Shown: piece by piece, positions 51,781-64,000 of the stretch
How the letters are laid out: each line of letters opens with the position of its first letter
How positions within the stretch are numbered: position 1 is the first letter of the stretch
Notes under the pieces: generated by a model
What the model was told of the DNA's origin: nothing
Seen by the model: the letters and a program-made list of their open reading frames with translations, nothing else
Databases searched by the model: none
Made by a program: the position numbers and the translations under genes
Assembly (NCBI GenBank): GCA_022605955.1
Contig: JAKCOZ010000018.1
Span: forward strand, 8,068,001-8,132,000
Direction of reading: 5' to 3'
Length of the DNA stretch: 64,000 bases
Source of the DNA: Rallus limicola
Taxonomy: Eukaryota; Chordata; Aves; Gruiformes; Rallidae

Positions 51781-54700
51781 GCTGGACTGGCTGCTGGGGA
51801 ATTACAACAAGGTAGGAAGGGAGACAGCATACCTATCAGTGCTGGGGCTCAAATGTGGTCACTCCTGTGCTTTTCAAACAAGGTCACATGTCCATCTCCC
51901 AGCAAAAGTGGTGGCTGGGGACAGGACAGTGTCCCATGGATAGGTCTCATCCATGTTTCTCAGTCCACAGAGCCTCTGGCATGTGCTCTGTGCGGGATCT
52001 TAACTGCACACTTGCAAGAGCTTTTTGCCTTAAAGAAAGCCCTATCTCTGTTTTAAAAAGGTGAGCTCAGCCCAGGCTCCCTGCAGCACTGCACCATGTA
52101 AAGAAGCCACTCATCCTCCTCCATAGCTTCCCTCGTTTGCAGTGCAATAACTTTGGGGATTAATAATACTGAGGATGCATTTCTTCAGAGCAGTAAGAAC
52201 TTGTAGTGTCAGTGCCTGTATTCAAAGACTCAGAGTACCCAACTGAAAGGATCTGCAGATTAAAACTGGAGATAGGAAAATTAGCTGCCAGGCCAGGATC
52301 CAGGAGGACATCTGAGAAATCAGGCAATTATATTCCAAAGGCATATCTTTTTGTGTTCTCACAGCTACAAATATAGCACATAGAACAGGCTCTTCTCTGG
52401 CAGCGCTTGTCTATTTTGCTCATCAGAATAGTAGCCAACTGGAGGATAATGATCTTTGATATCAACCCTTTTAGCTAAGAAATGAAGCTTGAATGAACCT
52501 TTTATAGACAAACATCTGGAGGAGGCTGGATTGAAGTGAAACTGTGAGCAGTGTGCTGTGAATTGACTCCAGCACTTCACCGATCCCCATCGTCTCTCTG
52601 AGCTTTCACAACCCTCTTGCTCTTCTTCAGGGTTGACTCCATTTGACATGTCTTCCCTGAATTTTCCCCAAGGACACTTGAAAAATTGCTCCAACCCCAG
52701 GAGATGGTTTCAGCATTCTTGTACATCCCACAGAGAGCCTGGGCTGCAAATGCAGCAGCTCCCTTAAACACTGAAACCATGTATCCCATACTAGTGCATC
52801 AGAAATCTCTTCTCAGGCTTCATGCCTGTAGCATATTCACAAGAAGCTCTTTACAGTTGTAGAGCTGGCTTTCTCCTCCCCTAAACAGTGCTTTGCTCTT
52901 AAGCTCCTGCAGCTCTCACCCACGGGCACAGGACGTAAAGATCTTGGACAGGCTTTATGCATGGTATGTTAATAGGCAGGCTGCATTTAGATGTACACAG
53001 TAGCACATTTCAGATGTATCAACAGTGGCTACTTTTCCTGCTCTCTCTGCAGAAGGATGTCACAACGGATAGTGCATGAATGGCTGATTGATGCCTGGCC
53101 TTTCAGTTCACGCTGGTGGGGAGCTCCTGGTACAAGAGCTGGCACTTGCTTGGGGTGCCACAGGCTCCCAGGCTTCGGGAGTTAATCAGCAAGATAAACT
53201 GTCTGGCAAACAGAAAGGTCGGGTTAATCCTAATCAGAGGGAGGATGGCTGGCAGAGCTCCTTGTCGATTCATAGTCAAAGTGTCACAGGTGTAAAGAGA
53301 CCCACACGGTGCCTTCCTCTCTGATCTGTGCTCCAAGCCTGGAGGATCCAAGGCTTTAATTACATGGAATTATGCTGCAAATGCCATCACATGTTTAGGA
53401 TCAGAGTGTCAGTACTCTCATCATCACATGACTGTCAAAATTAGGGCAGTTGTAAAAAATTCCCCAGGTCGCACTGTCAGTCTTTTGATACAGTATGGAA
53501 GTTTTGAAGAGGCCTGATTTTTCATCCTTCTTGGCCCCTATGATGTATTGCCACAGTGAGTTCCACAGATTAACTGCAGACTGTCAAATAAAAAGCCTAT
53601 TATCAATTTAAAATACATTACTCTGATTCTGCTGATTCCCTCTTTGCCTTGTATTTATAGAAAAGATAAATCACCCCTCTTCCCCGTATATCTCCACTGT
53701 ATTTCTTCTTAGCTCTTCATTTTCCCAAACTAAAGGCCTGTAAGTGTGCTCAGGGCCCTGACAGCACTAACCAACACTAATCTCCTCAGTTTGGTTTCAT
53801 AAGTTGATTTCCTCAGCCTCTGAACATTTTCAGATGTGCTCCCTCCTGGCTGGACCTTTCTGGGAAGGGGTAATTAGAGCATAGCAAGGTTAGAGAGCTC
53901 AGGGCTCTGCAGGTTATGCAGCAGCACCTGCAGTATTTCCTACCCCAACCTTTAGGCATGCTAACGCTTTGTTTACTCTTCAGACTGGTGCTGCCCAGGG
54001 AGCCTTGCTCTTTATTTAGCCGTGTGCATATGCCCAGATCCATTCCCTTTATGGATACCAGTAATTTGGAGTTCAGCAATGCTCTGACTGTATGAGGTGT
54101 TTGATTCAGTCTTTCCAATGTGACCTAGTGTTTGCCATAAGATATGGCATCATGCTGCTTATTCATCTGGGGGGCTGACATCCTTTAGAAATTTATCAGC
54201 ATCTTTCCTGGAATGCACTAATATAAAGTAACTTTTGAAATCCAAAGGACTTTGCTTTCTACAGTATTTGTATTTTTATCATTATAGTCAAATAACTGTG
54301 GTAGATAAGGGAAGCATGAATTTCCTTTATAGAAATCAAAATTGGCTTTCCTTCTCAGGTCATATCTATTTAGGGTTATATAACTTCGTAAAACAAAAAC
54401 ATACAAAAATATGTAACTTCTAATACTGAAGTGTATGACTTTGTAACACCAAAAAGCATTCAAAGGTCTAATCCCCAGCTTCATCACAGCCAACTCACAG
54501 GGCCCAAGATAGGGTCTTTGACAGCATGTGGTCTTCTGAGACAGTTTAGTGACTGTCCTTCCTTCTCTGAGCCTTGGGTACTTCACCCTTTATAGCTACA
54601 GATAAAACTATCCATTTTTGGCCTTTAACTTAAACTTTGATGTCTTTCCAAGTGCTTCTTAACTGCATTCATTTATGGACAGCTAAAATTTTCCCAGTGA

Positions 54701-56279
54701 AGATAGAGATTTTGCTGTCCATTTCACAGATGTGGTTTACTGTGAAGAATGTGCCTTCTTTGGGAACGTTTTATGGGCTCCAGTTATCTGCAGACTTCGG
54801 CCAGATAATGTGTTCTGCAGTGTAACCAGAGCAGAAGAGAACAAAACTGGCAGCACCATGTGAACCTTCATGCCTTCCACTGAAAACAAAATTGTAATCA
54901 TGGTTTCTTCTGGTGTTAAAATCTGTAAAACTGTAAACCCAGGTAACACCCCGTGAACATCTGGGGAAATATTCTGCTCATGAGGGCAAGAGTCTTCTCC
55001 ACTTGGACTTTTAGGAGCCTCTTCTCTATCCCTTCGTCTTTCTGTTCTCTTCCTTTGAAGCCTGGGCATGATATTATTCCTGGGGAACAACCACAAAGAT
55101 GCTAAATGTCATCTTGTACTGCTGCAAGCAGCTCAGCCATATCAAACAGCACAACCATATCTGGATCTCTGAAGCCAGCCAGACACTGAAGAGAATGACA
55201 AGTTTTGCAGTTATTAAGGAAAGGTGAGACTAAGTTTACATTTACACTGAGAAAGGACTTTGCTGGGCAGCTTTTTCAGGCTTTTTTCCTCCCTCCAAGG
55301 GGCAGAGCTTCTTGGCAGGCTGCTGGATGGGCAGCAAGGCTCGAGTTTCCTATTCCTGGAGCCCTCCTGGCACAGTAACCTTTTTCTTATTTACCCATGC
55401 TTTTCCCCTCTTGCTTCAGCGACCCTGGCTGTGTTCTGCTGTTCACACCAGTCCTACTAATGCCTCTCACATATACAGGACAACATCCAGCAGGGATTCA
55501 GATCAGGATTTAGCTATTCCTTTCTCACCAGAGCCATTCAAGCGAGACAGACAGACTGCAAGCTTGGCCCTAGGGCTGCAGTTCTGTAGCAGCCAGTAGT
55601 CTCAAGCAGCTGAAGGTAAAAGCTCTGGCATGGTGGTTTTGCCTTGCTTGGATCAAAGTTGCTTTAACTGCCTTGTTTTCTGCTAGGCTTAATAGGTAGA
55701 GGGGACAAGCTGTGTAAGGTGAGATGGTCTCCAGAGATCTGTGTCAGAGAGGCTCTTACATGTGGCTCCCAGGGAACTTTGGTTCTAGCTGCAGCTTGGT
55801 GAGCACAGGCAAGCCCAAACAGTAGGACAGCAAACCCAGACTGCAGCACATGCCACTTCTTGCCGAGGGCCAGGTCCAGTGGGTAGGTGCTCAGGAAATC
55901 ACTTCTGCAACAATCCATTCCCTGGAGGGAGATGTCTCACATCCTAGATGTGACATAGGGAGTTCAGGGTGGAGGTTTTCAAAGGGCTGGCATGACTAAG
56001 CTGTGCATGTGTCATGTTGGGCCTCAGTGCCAGGTCAATGCAGAAGCACCCACAAGGTGCCATTTTTTGAGTTCTGAGAACCCAAGCGTGAATCATGTTT
56101 CCTTCCCCTTGGTGCTCTTAATCAGCCCCGTGCAAAACTCCCCAGCACTGCAAACTCAGAGACCAACCACCTCAGGGCCAGACCCTCCCTTACACTGCTG
56201 CTGCCTCAGGTTTGCTGAGGCTGCTTTGCACCTGCTGCAGACTGGCTTTTTTTCATATTTTCACACTTCTTATTTACAG

Positions 56280-56561
56280 ATGGAGATTTGGGTCTTAATT
56301 TTGTTAATGTCAGATGCCTTCTGTGTCCTCTACATCATACAAAGAGTTTCTCTGAACCCTGTGCAGGAGGAGCAGCATGGTGCATGCCCACTGCCATGGG
56401 TGTTCAGCTGGAACCGGCCTCATCAGGAGCTCTCCAAGTGGAAGCTTCCTGTGGGAGCACAGCGCTTTAACATCCCTGCTTCAGACCATCCGAGTTTACA
56501 CCTTGGGCCTGACAGTCACAGTCTAAAAGCTGTTTCCAGCTCTCTAATCCCTGAGGGGTGA
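56280..56561 (+). other. possible terminal exon, unidentified
   Basis: A pyrimidine-rich run ending CACTTCTTATTTACAG (56264-56279) is a strong acceptor. The next base begins an ATG codon of a frame that stays open for 93 codons to TGA at 56559-56561. The frame is itself part of a 189-codon open stretch from 55992. The start of the peptide is hydrophobic (Met-Glu-Ile-Trp-Val-Leu-Ile-Leu-Leu), like a signal or anchor, and the remainder is polar with no known domain. An open stretch this long is roughly expected once by chance in 64 kb. Confidence 0.15.
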
Positions 56562-59500
56562 CACTCTCGTTATTGTTCCTTGGTGGCTGGCAGCTCCTCA
56601 TGGGGCTGTGATTAAATATTCCTGCATTTCTCTTGTGTGTGCTTGTGGAGCCCCAAAGCTCCTTGGCCACCCCAGCTCCTTGCAGATCGCACGTCCTCCC
56701 TGTCTGTTCTGCGTGACTAGCCCTCCTCCTCCTCTTGGCATTCATCACTGGGGTGACTTGAGGAGCTGCTGGGCTCTGGAAAACTCATCTGAAATAGCCA
56801 ATAAGTGCAAGCTGCACTGTGGGACTTGAGTGAGCTTTTGATGTTCTGGAAATGAGAGCACAGCAAGGGAACAGCCCAGGTTAATAGCATTCAGCACTGG
56901 GTGAACACTTTCCATGAGCAAAAATGGCTCAGAGCAGTGATGGGGGGCACTTGCAGCCTCCTAAGAGCCCACAGTGGAGTGTCTCCTGTCTCCTAAAAAG
57001 TCAGACTGTGCTTGCCTGAGCTTACATATAAACACCTATAGTTCTACCCATGCACCATTTCCAATACGTCCCAAACCTCTGCTGTGTCTCTGGTTGGTAT
57101 TTGAGGAGCAATGGGACAACTCAGAAACGGAGCAGTGGAGCATTGCATCAGTGTCCATGTCCACCACGAGCCTGGCAAAACCCTCTGTGAGTGCTGGTGA
57201 ACTGACCTGTGGAAAGACTTAACCCTCCTCACTCCTCATGACATTGAGGCCTGCAGTTACTATGGGATGCCTGTTCTCCATGTCAGGTGAGACATGTATC
57301 CCCTGGGCCAGGTCTGGCTTCCCCTCCAAACCTCCTGCTAACCCAGGGAGCACACCAAGCTGCTCTCCTTTTTTAAATACAATGGCAGGTACTTGTTAAC
57401 ACCGTGTGACCTCCATAGAGTTAGTGGCTAGCCCTACTCAGAAACCATCTCTCCTCTTCTTTCAAAGGGTGTCACTCTCAGGCAAGCCCCCAGGCTTGTA
57501 GGTGCCTGGATCTGCACTCCAGCCCTTTGTGCCACTATTGGCAAGCTCTCAGCAATCTTGGGAATCACATGTTTTGGGATCTGTAGAGCCTGGGAAACAC
57601 TTTTACCCTTATCTTGATTGTCCCATGTCCAGTAAGTGGCTTTTTGTCTCACTCACTGAAGCCAGTGGGTGTTGAAGGCTGACAGTGATCGCAGGATGAG
57701 GCTCTGCAGTGAAGAAATTCAACTTCTGGGCTCCTTCCACTGCCATTTTCCAGCCCTGGAGAGGCAGGGAAGAGCATGTTCCAGTTTGCTGCTGAAAGCT
57801 GCCTGCACCCTGTGAGCTGAGCCCCATGCAGAGCTGCCTCCCTTGCCTGCTGGCAGCACAGCTCAGGCACATCACACCTCACTCCTGGGCAGACCTGTGG
57901 TTTTGTGGCTTTTGAGTAATGCCAGGGAGTCTGCAAGCTGCTGAGAAGAGGCAGCTTCTTTCTAAGCCAGTCATTTCTGACTACCACAGTGCCTTTCAGC
58001 TGTTCTGAAACTTTGCTGCCATAGAAATGAGAATGACCCAAGGAACCAACAGCAACTTCAGTTCATTGGAAATTCAAGCATTTGCAAAGAGCTTCCTTGC
58101 ATCCTCTCCCTGCTCTGTCACAGAGGCCTGTTTCATACACCACTCTTATCTTGATTTACCACAGCCCAGGTGCTTCTTTGTGTTCATTTAATGGAGCATA
58201 AAAATTGCAGAGCACCATTTTTTATCCCACCAAAGCTGCTGACAGCTTCACCGACTCCTGCGTTGAACTGGAACTGCTGCGTTCAGCCCAAAGCGATATG
58301 ACACTGCCACTCACAGTTCAGCCCTGTCAGCTGAGTTGTCATCACCATGCTGCCTTTTGCTCTGCAGAATTAATTCCCACTTAAGCCTCGTGCCATTTAT
58401 TATGTTTTCAGGTATTCTTTGCCCATGAATTCACACACTAGTGTGGCAAGGTCAGGCTGTTTGCTGGAATGTGGATGTCACACAGGGCCTTGTGCTGGTG
58501 TGGGAGTAGGGATGGTCCCCTCACTCCACAGCCATTCTTCTAGGTCTGCCCCAGGCTTACTGCACTGCTTGAGTTTTCCAGCCTCATCCCACTGGAGGAG
58601 CAGCTGATCCAGTTATGGTCAGACCATCCTTGTATCTTTGGCTTATGCTGAACAACCAAGCAAATCGTCAGACTTTGACTGAGCTGACCTGCTCGGTGGC
58701 AGCTGCTGGCTGTGCTGGAAAGAGCCAAGATTTCTTCATCTCCTCCATGCAGGCATCTCTCCTGCATGGCCCTTACAAGGACTCAGTTCATGCTGCACCC
58801 CAGGGTCCAGGCTTGAAGAGGATGAATCTGTCTGGGATGGGGGAGGAGGAGTGATCTGTTCTGTGTATAGTGAAACGCTGCTGTTGTGTAAAAGCACAGG
58901 GTTTCACAGAAAGTTCACTAGACATGAAGGAAACCCCAGACTATCATTCTACAGTGACAAACAGTCTTATACTTCCCCTTTTAAGAGTGGGGTTGAGTTT
59001 GTGAAAGCTCAGGAACTTTTATAGGACAGGAAAGCTATTTGCTGCTCAGCTGTACCCGTGGTCTGGTTTCTTGGGGTTAAATAACAACAAAACAGCATAA
59101 GAAAAAGAGAGAAAAATTGCACAGCTAGCTCCTGCCCAGGATGGACCACCAAATGGAAGCACTCTCGCACATCCCAGCTTGGATATACTCCCTGAAGGAG
59201 AGCAGCTCCAGGCTTCTGGGCTGAGGGTGACATGACCTGATGCTCAACCTTCACTAGTGCCATCCTTATTCCACCTCCTCCTTCCTCCTAAGCCTTTGTG
59301 TGCATCTTCAGGCTTCAGACCTGAAGCTGCTCTGTACCCAGGCCGGTGGTAAGGGTCCAGAGGTGAGGAGCAGGAGATACTCAGCTCACCAGCGCACCAA
59401 GAGAAAGGTCACTGCTGTTCCTAGGATGCTGTCCTGCAGAGGGAATGTCTGACATTTCACCTACTTCACCTGTGGGGAGCCCAGCAGCGTGACACCCTGT

Positions 59501-60764
59501 GCCCTGCTGCTGGCGGGTGCTGGAAGCTTGCCTGCCCATGCCTGCACCCCCTCAGCCTCCCACAGACACACAGATGTAACCCACTGGAAACTCATTCTGG
59601 ACATGCATAAAGAAGAGAACACAAAACCTTTTGGCAGCAAATCACAGTACATCTGAGATGGCTTAAGCCCTATAGAACCAGCGAGAACACTTTGCTCTGT
59701 GTTTCCATTTATCTGCCCAGTAAAGCCCAAATCCCTTTCTCTACCTTTAATCACAGCATTTCAAAAGAATTTCCTAGTGAAAGCACACAGCCATGTATTG
59801 GCCTTGTATCTCCTTCTCAGTTGGAGTTAATTCTGAGAATAATGGAGGAGCTTTATCTATTAATTAAAACTAATGACTTTATAAAATTGCAGATGTGTTA
59901 AACTTTGAAAGACTTACATTGGAGACCAATAGGAACAGGCAATTTGCAAGCTTGAATAATAAAGGAAATTGCCTTGAAATGGATATATCCTGCTAGATTA
60001 AAGCCTCTCCAGCTACTAGAAATTGCAGAGAGAATTAATTGTGGCTGTTAGTCCTTAGATTACCATGTTTACCACTCTATTTCAAAGGTGTGTCTGGGAA
60101 TACTTCCCTTGTACTATGCAAAACTGGGAAAGGGCATCTTCCCCTTCGAGGTAAAATAAGATACAAGCCCTTGCAATGTTTTCCATTTGTTTTCTTCCAA
60201 ACTGTTACCAGATTGAGCCTACTTATTCTGCAAACATAAGGAGTCCAGCTGGATGCTTTATGCTCATCACATCCCTACCAGCAATAAAAGCTCTGCTACC
60301 TTTAATGTCACAGCAGAGGACGGCACTGAGCCCAACCAAGAAATAAGTGGTTGCCCAGAGAGCACTCAGTGATTGTGACACGTTCTCACCAGGACTTTGG
60401 TGATAGGGCAGGTACCCAGTCCCAAGAATGTGTTTCAGGAGGTGTACCAAATTCCTGAACAGTTCTCCAGAACCTTTTCAGATGGGTGACACGGGCAAGA
60501 ACCAAGGTGCCACCAGCCCTCCAGTGTGAAAGGGAGCCATCACTGGCACTCCTGTTGGGGAACAGCAGCTCTGCAGTGATGCCCTTCCTCCTCAGGGCAA
60601 AGAGCGGCCGCTGACTTGGAAGGCATTGCAGAGGGACAGCAGAGCTGCACTGGGCAGAGCTGGCTGGCTTGTATGGTGTTCAAGGGCTTCCCCACTTCCA
60701 AGGATAACCAAACATCCCACCACCACCTCCCAGGTCTCCTCTCTGCCCTGCCTGTTGGCGGCTG

Positions 60765-61038
60765 AACAGGGTGGCCTTGAGCTGCTGCACTTGCAGACCA
60801 CAGGAAGTTCTGCACCAACATGTGGAAGAACTTTCTCCCAATGAGGGTGCCAGAGCCCTGGGACACGCTGCCCAGGGAGCTGGTGAAGTCTCCTTCTCTG
60901 GAGATATTCCAGACCTGTCTGGACACCTATCTGTGCAATATGAGCTGGGAGCTGCTTTGGCAGGGGGGTTGGACCCGATGATCTCTCGAGGTCCCTTCCA
61001 AGCCCTACAGTTCTGTGATTCTGTGATTCTATGATTCC
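60765..61038 (+). mobile_element. CR1 LINE fragment, 3' end
   Basis: Clear plus-strand CR1 3' region. It shows GGAAGTTCTGCACCAACATG, an ACGCTGCCCAGGGAGCTGG block, AGTCTCCTTCTCTGGAGATA, a CTGTCTGGACACCTATCTGTG block, GGGGGGTTGGACCCGATGAT, CTCGAGGTCCCTTCCAAGCC and a tail of ATTCTGTG/ATTCTATG octamers. Weak similarity (GGCCTTGAGCTGCTGCAC) carries the element left to about 60765. It shares the GACCCGATGATCTC signature and the TATCTRTGYARTATGAG segment with the copy at 28790, so both belong to one subfamily. No reverse transcriptase remains. Confidence 0.93.
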
Positions 61039-64000
61039 CAAAGACACATGCAAGACTGACTTGGACAGACCAAGGGGAAAACAAACCTGGCATCTACTGC
61101 CAGCAAAAAAGGATCACAAAGCATCAGTTGTCCCCTCATTGCAGCTGTTCAGGTGTCCCTGAACAATCCACAGCAGCAGAGAAAATCAAAGCAGCAACAA
61201 GGAGAGAAAAAAGCTGGGAAGTGGGAAGGAAAAGCCATGGGAATGAATACGATTTTCCAGTGCATGTAGGCTAAGGAATTCAGATTAACTCAGACCCACC
61301 TTCCTCAAAGACACAGCTCAGATCCCATCTGCAGGCTGCACTTGCCCAGATGTTTCCTGGAGCTGTATGCTGGCCAGCCTGCTGCCTGCCTTCGCCAGAT
61401 GTGCAGCCCCCTCCTGCGCCGCCAAATGTTCTGCCTGCAGAGCGTGCTTCCTAAGCCAGAGCTGGATTTTCCTAATTACCAGCCTGCTCTGTGTTCCTGC
61501 CTCTCAGGAATTATTTATTCCTGCCAGCTGCTAAATCCGATGGCTGTAGGAGGTGTTTACATGGGAATAAAAATGGCAGGCTGACAAACCCCTGGGGGCA
61601 AAGGCTTCTCTCATGGACCTTTTGCACTGAAACAGGGGAAGATGAAGAGGGTTGGGATGAGAGCCAGCCCTCCAGTTGGTGTGCTGAAAGTTAACTGGGC
61701 TTCTCTTTGCTGTGCAGTCACTGTTAGGCATGAATTTAGCATGATGTCAAACACAGATTTCATGGTCTCGGCTGGTATTCACTCTGGGATGTGGGGCTGT
61801 GATGGAGAGACCCTGAGAGCCTGGCAGGGCTCAGGGAAGGGCTACGGGGTTACTGCTGCAGCTCCAGCCCTATGCACTCTGGAGGCAGAGCTCCAACAAA
61901 GTGAGGATTTCTAGGAAAACTGTCCGGTTTTGTTATTTAGAAAGGTTGTGGTTTTTAATATCTATAATGAAAGTTTATTGTGGTAGGAGATTCCTTGTGA
62001 TGGGGGTCATGGAAGTGCTTTAGGGTCTCTTTTCTTTCACCTACCTGCCTTTCTGCATAAAAATCAGAGAGTCAGAATGTGGATTCTGGACTAAATTCCT
62101 GATAGCAGGCCAAAGAAGACACAGTGAAGTCCACATGTTGCTTTGCTAAGTGGACAGAAGCATGTCTTGCTTTCAGAAATGCAAAGATCAGTGAAGCAGG
62201 CTGCAGCAGACCTGATTTCCCAGCCTGTGTCAACTCAGGAAGGTTGCGAGCCCCCCAGCTGACCTGCCAGCAGCCTGAACCCTGCCTTTCACGTCCTGCC
62301 CTGCTAACCCTCCTCAGGTGGGCTGCAAACAGGGGGAGATGTCCTGACTGGCTTCCAAGACGTATAGCGTGCACACAAGTGCATGTACATTAGGCAGCAT
62401 TTCATCCATGAGGAATTACACACTGTTTGCTGAAACCACCAGTGGAGGAGGATGATACATTGACCATTAAAAATTTGGCAGCAGAACTCCCAGGGTCTCA
62501 GAGTCATTTGGATGTCTCATTCACTGACTTCTCTTCTTTTGCTTCTCCAAACCCACTGTAATTTCTGATCTCTTGACAGCAGCGTGCAGGTTCTGCCACA
62601 TTGTCACCTTCTCCCTGACACCTATTTTTCACTTTTCCTCATTAAGGGAGAAGCATTTACATGGGTTTGTGAAGGGAGCATCCTGAGGTAAGATGCTTTC
62701 TTGCCACTAGCAAACACAAGCTGTGGTAAATATTGACTCTCATTGCTGTAAACTTGTCAAGCCCAGAGCAGCAGCACAGGAGACAAGTGCTGCCTGCACT
62801 GCCGAGGCTGATGGCTGCAGGGGCAATAACCTGCACCACCTGGAGCTCTGGTTTGTTGATGGCAGGACATGTAGTATCTACAGCTCCTGACTTTTCTCAG
62901 AGCTGCCCCAAACATGTCCCCAGGTGACCATGGACCTCTCCCGAATTGCCAAGTGACTGTGGGCACAGGGCTGCGCAGCAGCTGCTGGATGCCTGGGAAG
63001 AGTTGGCTGGCAACATGGTGTTGGCCCTTCTCCTTGTTTCCAGCTGCTACTTCAATTAAAAAGAGCTAAAAATACCAAATGCTCTCCCAATACTATTTTC
63101 CATGTAAGCAAGAGGAGAAGGATGCTATGCAGGCATGAATGAGAGGTGTACGAGCTTGTCCTCACTGGGGTGGAAAGTCCAGATAAAAGTGAGTTTCTTC
63201 CCAGATGCAGCTACTGCAGTGATGGGTTCAGAAAGCACAGGGAGGAACAGACAGCCCTTTCCTGCACAGTCACTGGGTAGTGTCAGGCATCCAGGCAAAT
63301 AAATAGAAGAGCTTGGGAGACCCTGGCCAGGTCCTGCCTCCGAACCTGCCAGTGACACTAGTACAGCACAGGAGCTTGGCTAGTATGGAGGAGCAATGCT
63401 GAGCTCCCCGGATCTGATGTTCCTCTCTGCTGACAGCTTTACAACACACAGGCTCACTTACATAAATCTCCTCAAAAAGTCAGCTGGTATTTGCTAGGTC
63501 ATTTCCATCTCCTTCTTCTCACTCATGATTATGGGAGGGTGGGTTAATAGCAGTGAGGGTCAAGCTTAGCAATGGGAACCAGCTCAGACAAAAGCAGCAC
63601 GATCTTTTCAAGTGTGTTGAGCTGGGGATCAGAGCAGTGTACAGGTCACCAAAAACAACACTCCAGAACCTCCCACACATCCACACAGCACCTTTCTCCA
63701 CTCCCTTCAGAAGGCTGCATTTGTCTGCAGAGGTTCATTCCAGACTCACTGAGCGGAGCTGTCCTACTGCTTCTATATTAATTAATTAACTAATTGCCCT
63801 GTGTGCCTGCATTGAGCAGAGCTTATCCTGCCTCGGAACTGCCTGGCAAGGATGTGTGGTCATGAGCTAAGAATGTATAGCAAAGACCCAGCTACAGGGT
63901 CCCCCCAAGATTTGCTGCAGGTTACCTATGCCACCTTTGCATCCTTACTGTGAAACCCGTGTTCTCCACTCAGCAATCTCAGACCAAGCTCACTGGCTCG
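61039..64000. other. unique non-coding DNA, no gene recognised
   Basis: No gene, RNA or repeat recognised. The longest frame is 100 codons (62072-62374 minus) with no domain. A short TTAATTAATTAA palindrome lies near 63778-63789. Confidence 0.55.

Larger units (their letters stand above)
45108..60764. other. unique non-coding DNA, no gene recognised
   Basis: Over 15 kb with no recognised gene, RNA or interspersed repeat. The longest frames are 168 codons (45698-46204 minus), which overlaps a 164-codon plus frame, 200 codons (49417-50019 minus) and 189 codons (55992-56561 plus). None carries a known domain. A somewhat CpG-richer stretch lies at 49740-49950 but is short. A pyrimidine-rich tract spans 50195-50356. 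Exon-like splice signals at 49931 and 56280 are listed separately. Confidence 0.55.

Noticed and set aside
47100..56520. Shared 15-mer TACACCTTGGGCCTG at about 47101 and 56499
   Set aside because: A match of this length is expected about once or twice by chance in 64 kb, and the flanks do not match.
1..64000. CRISPR array, tRNA, rRNA, bacterial operon or a new defence-type system
   Set aside because: The CR1 and LTR content identify vertebrate nuclear DNA, and no spaced repeat array, RNA gene fold or gene cluster was seen.

Overview
The window looks like bird nuclear DNA with no gene I can name. Three repeat families support this. There are several copies of the CR1 retrotransposon, with the typical avian 3' end of ATTCTRTG-type octamers, the best at 28790-29003 and 60765-61038. 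There is one solo LTR of an endogenous retrovirus family that I recognise from avian genomes (22844-23319, minus strand). There are also worn MIR-like pieces (20738-20848 and 38505-38640), which fit an old amniote background. The mix suggests a bird, perhaps neoavian. Nothing here supports a species call.

Layout. 1-5023 is unique DNA with a (GT)n run. 5024-5119 is a short CAGATA repeat beside a CR1 tail on the minus strand. 5120-20737 is mostly unique, with one CR1-tail-like octamer repeat at 9878. 20738-23319 holds a MIR-like fossil and the solo LTR. 23320-28476 is unique, followed by two CR1 pieces in opposite orientations at 28477-29003. 29005-38504 is unique and partly AT-rich, with a probable CR1 scrap at 36882 and a strong inverted repeat at 38139. 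38505-38640 is a MIR-like element. 38641-45035 has a CR1 tail at 39797 and a (TG)n run. 45036-45107 is a minisatellite of three 24-bp units. 45108-60764 is unique. 60765-61038 is the second good CR1 3' end, and the rest is unique.

The open reading frames are short, overlap on both strands, and reach about 200 codons at most. That is near what chance gives over 64 kb of moderate GC content. I recognised no protein domain, tRNA, rRNA, CRISPR array or convincing CpG-island promoter. The window is best read as intergenic or intronic. A few places have a textbook 3' splice site before an open frame (34122, 40514, 49931, 56280). They are given as low-confidence exon candidates for testing against transcripts. 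I found no evidence of a new biological system.
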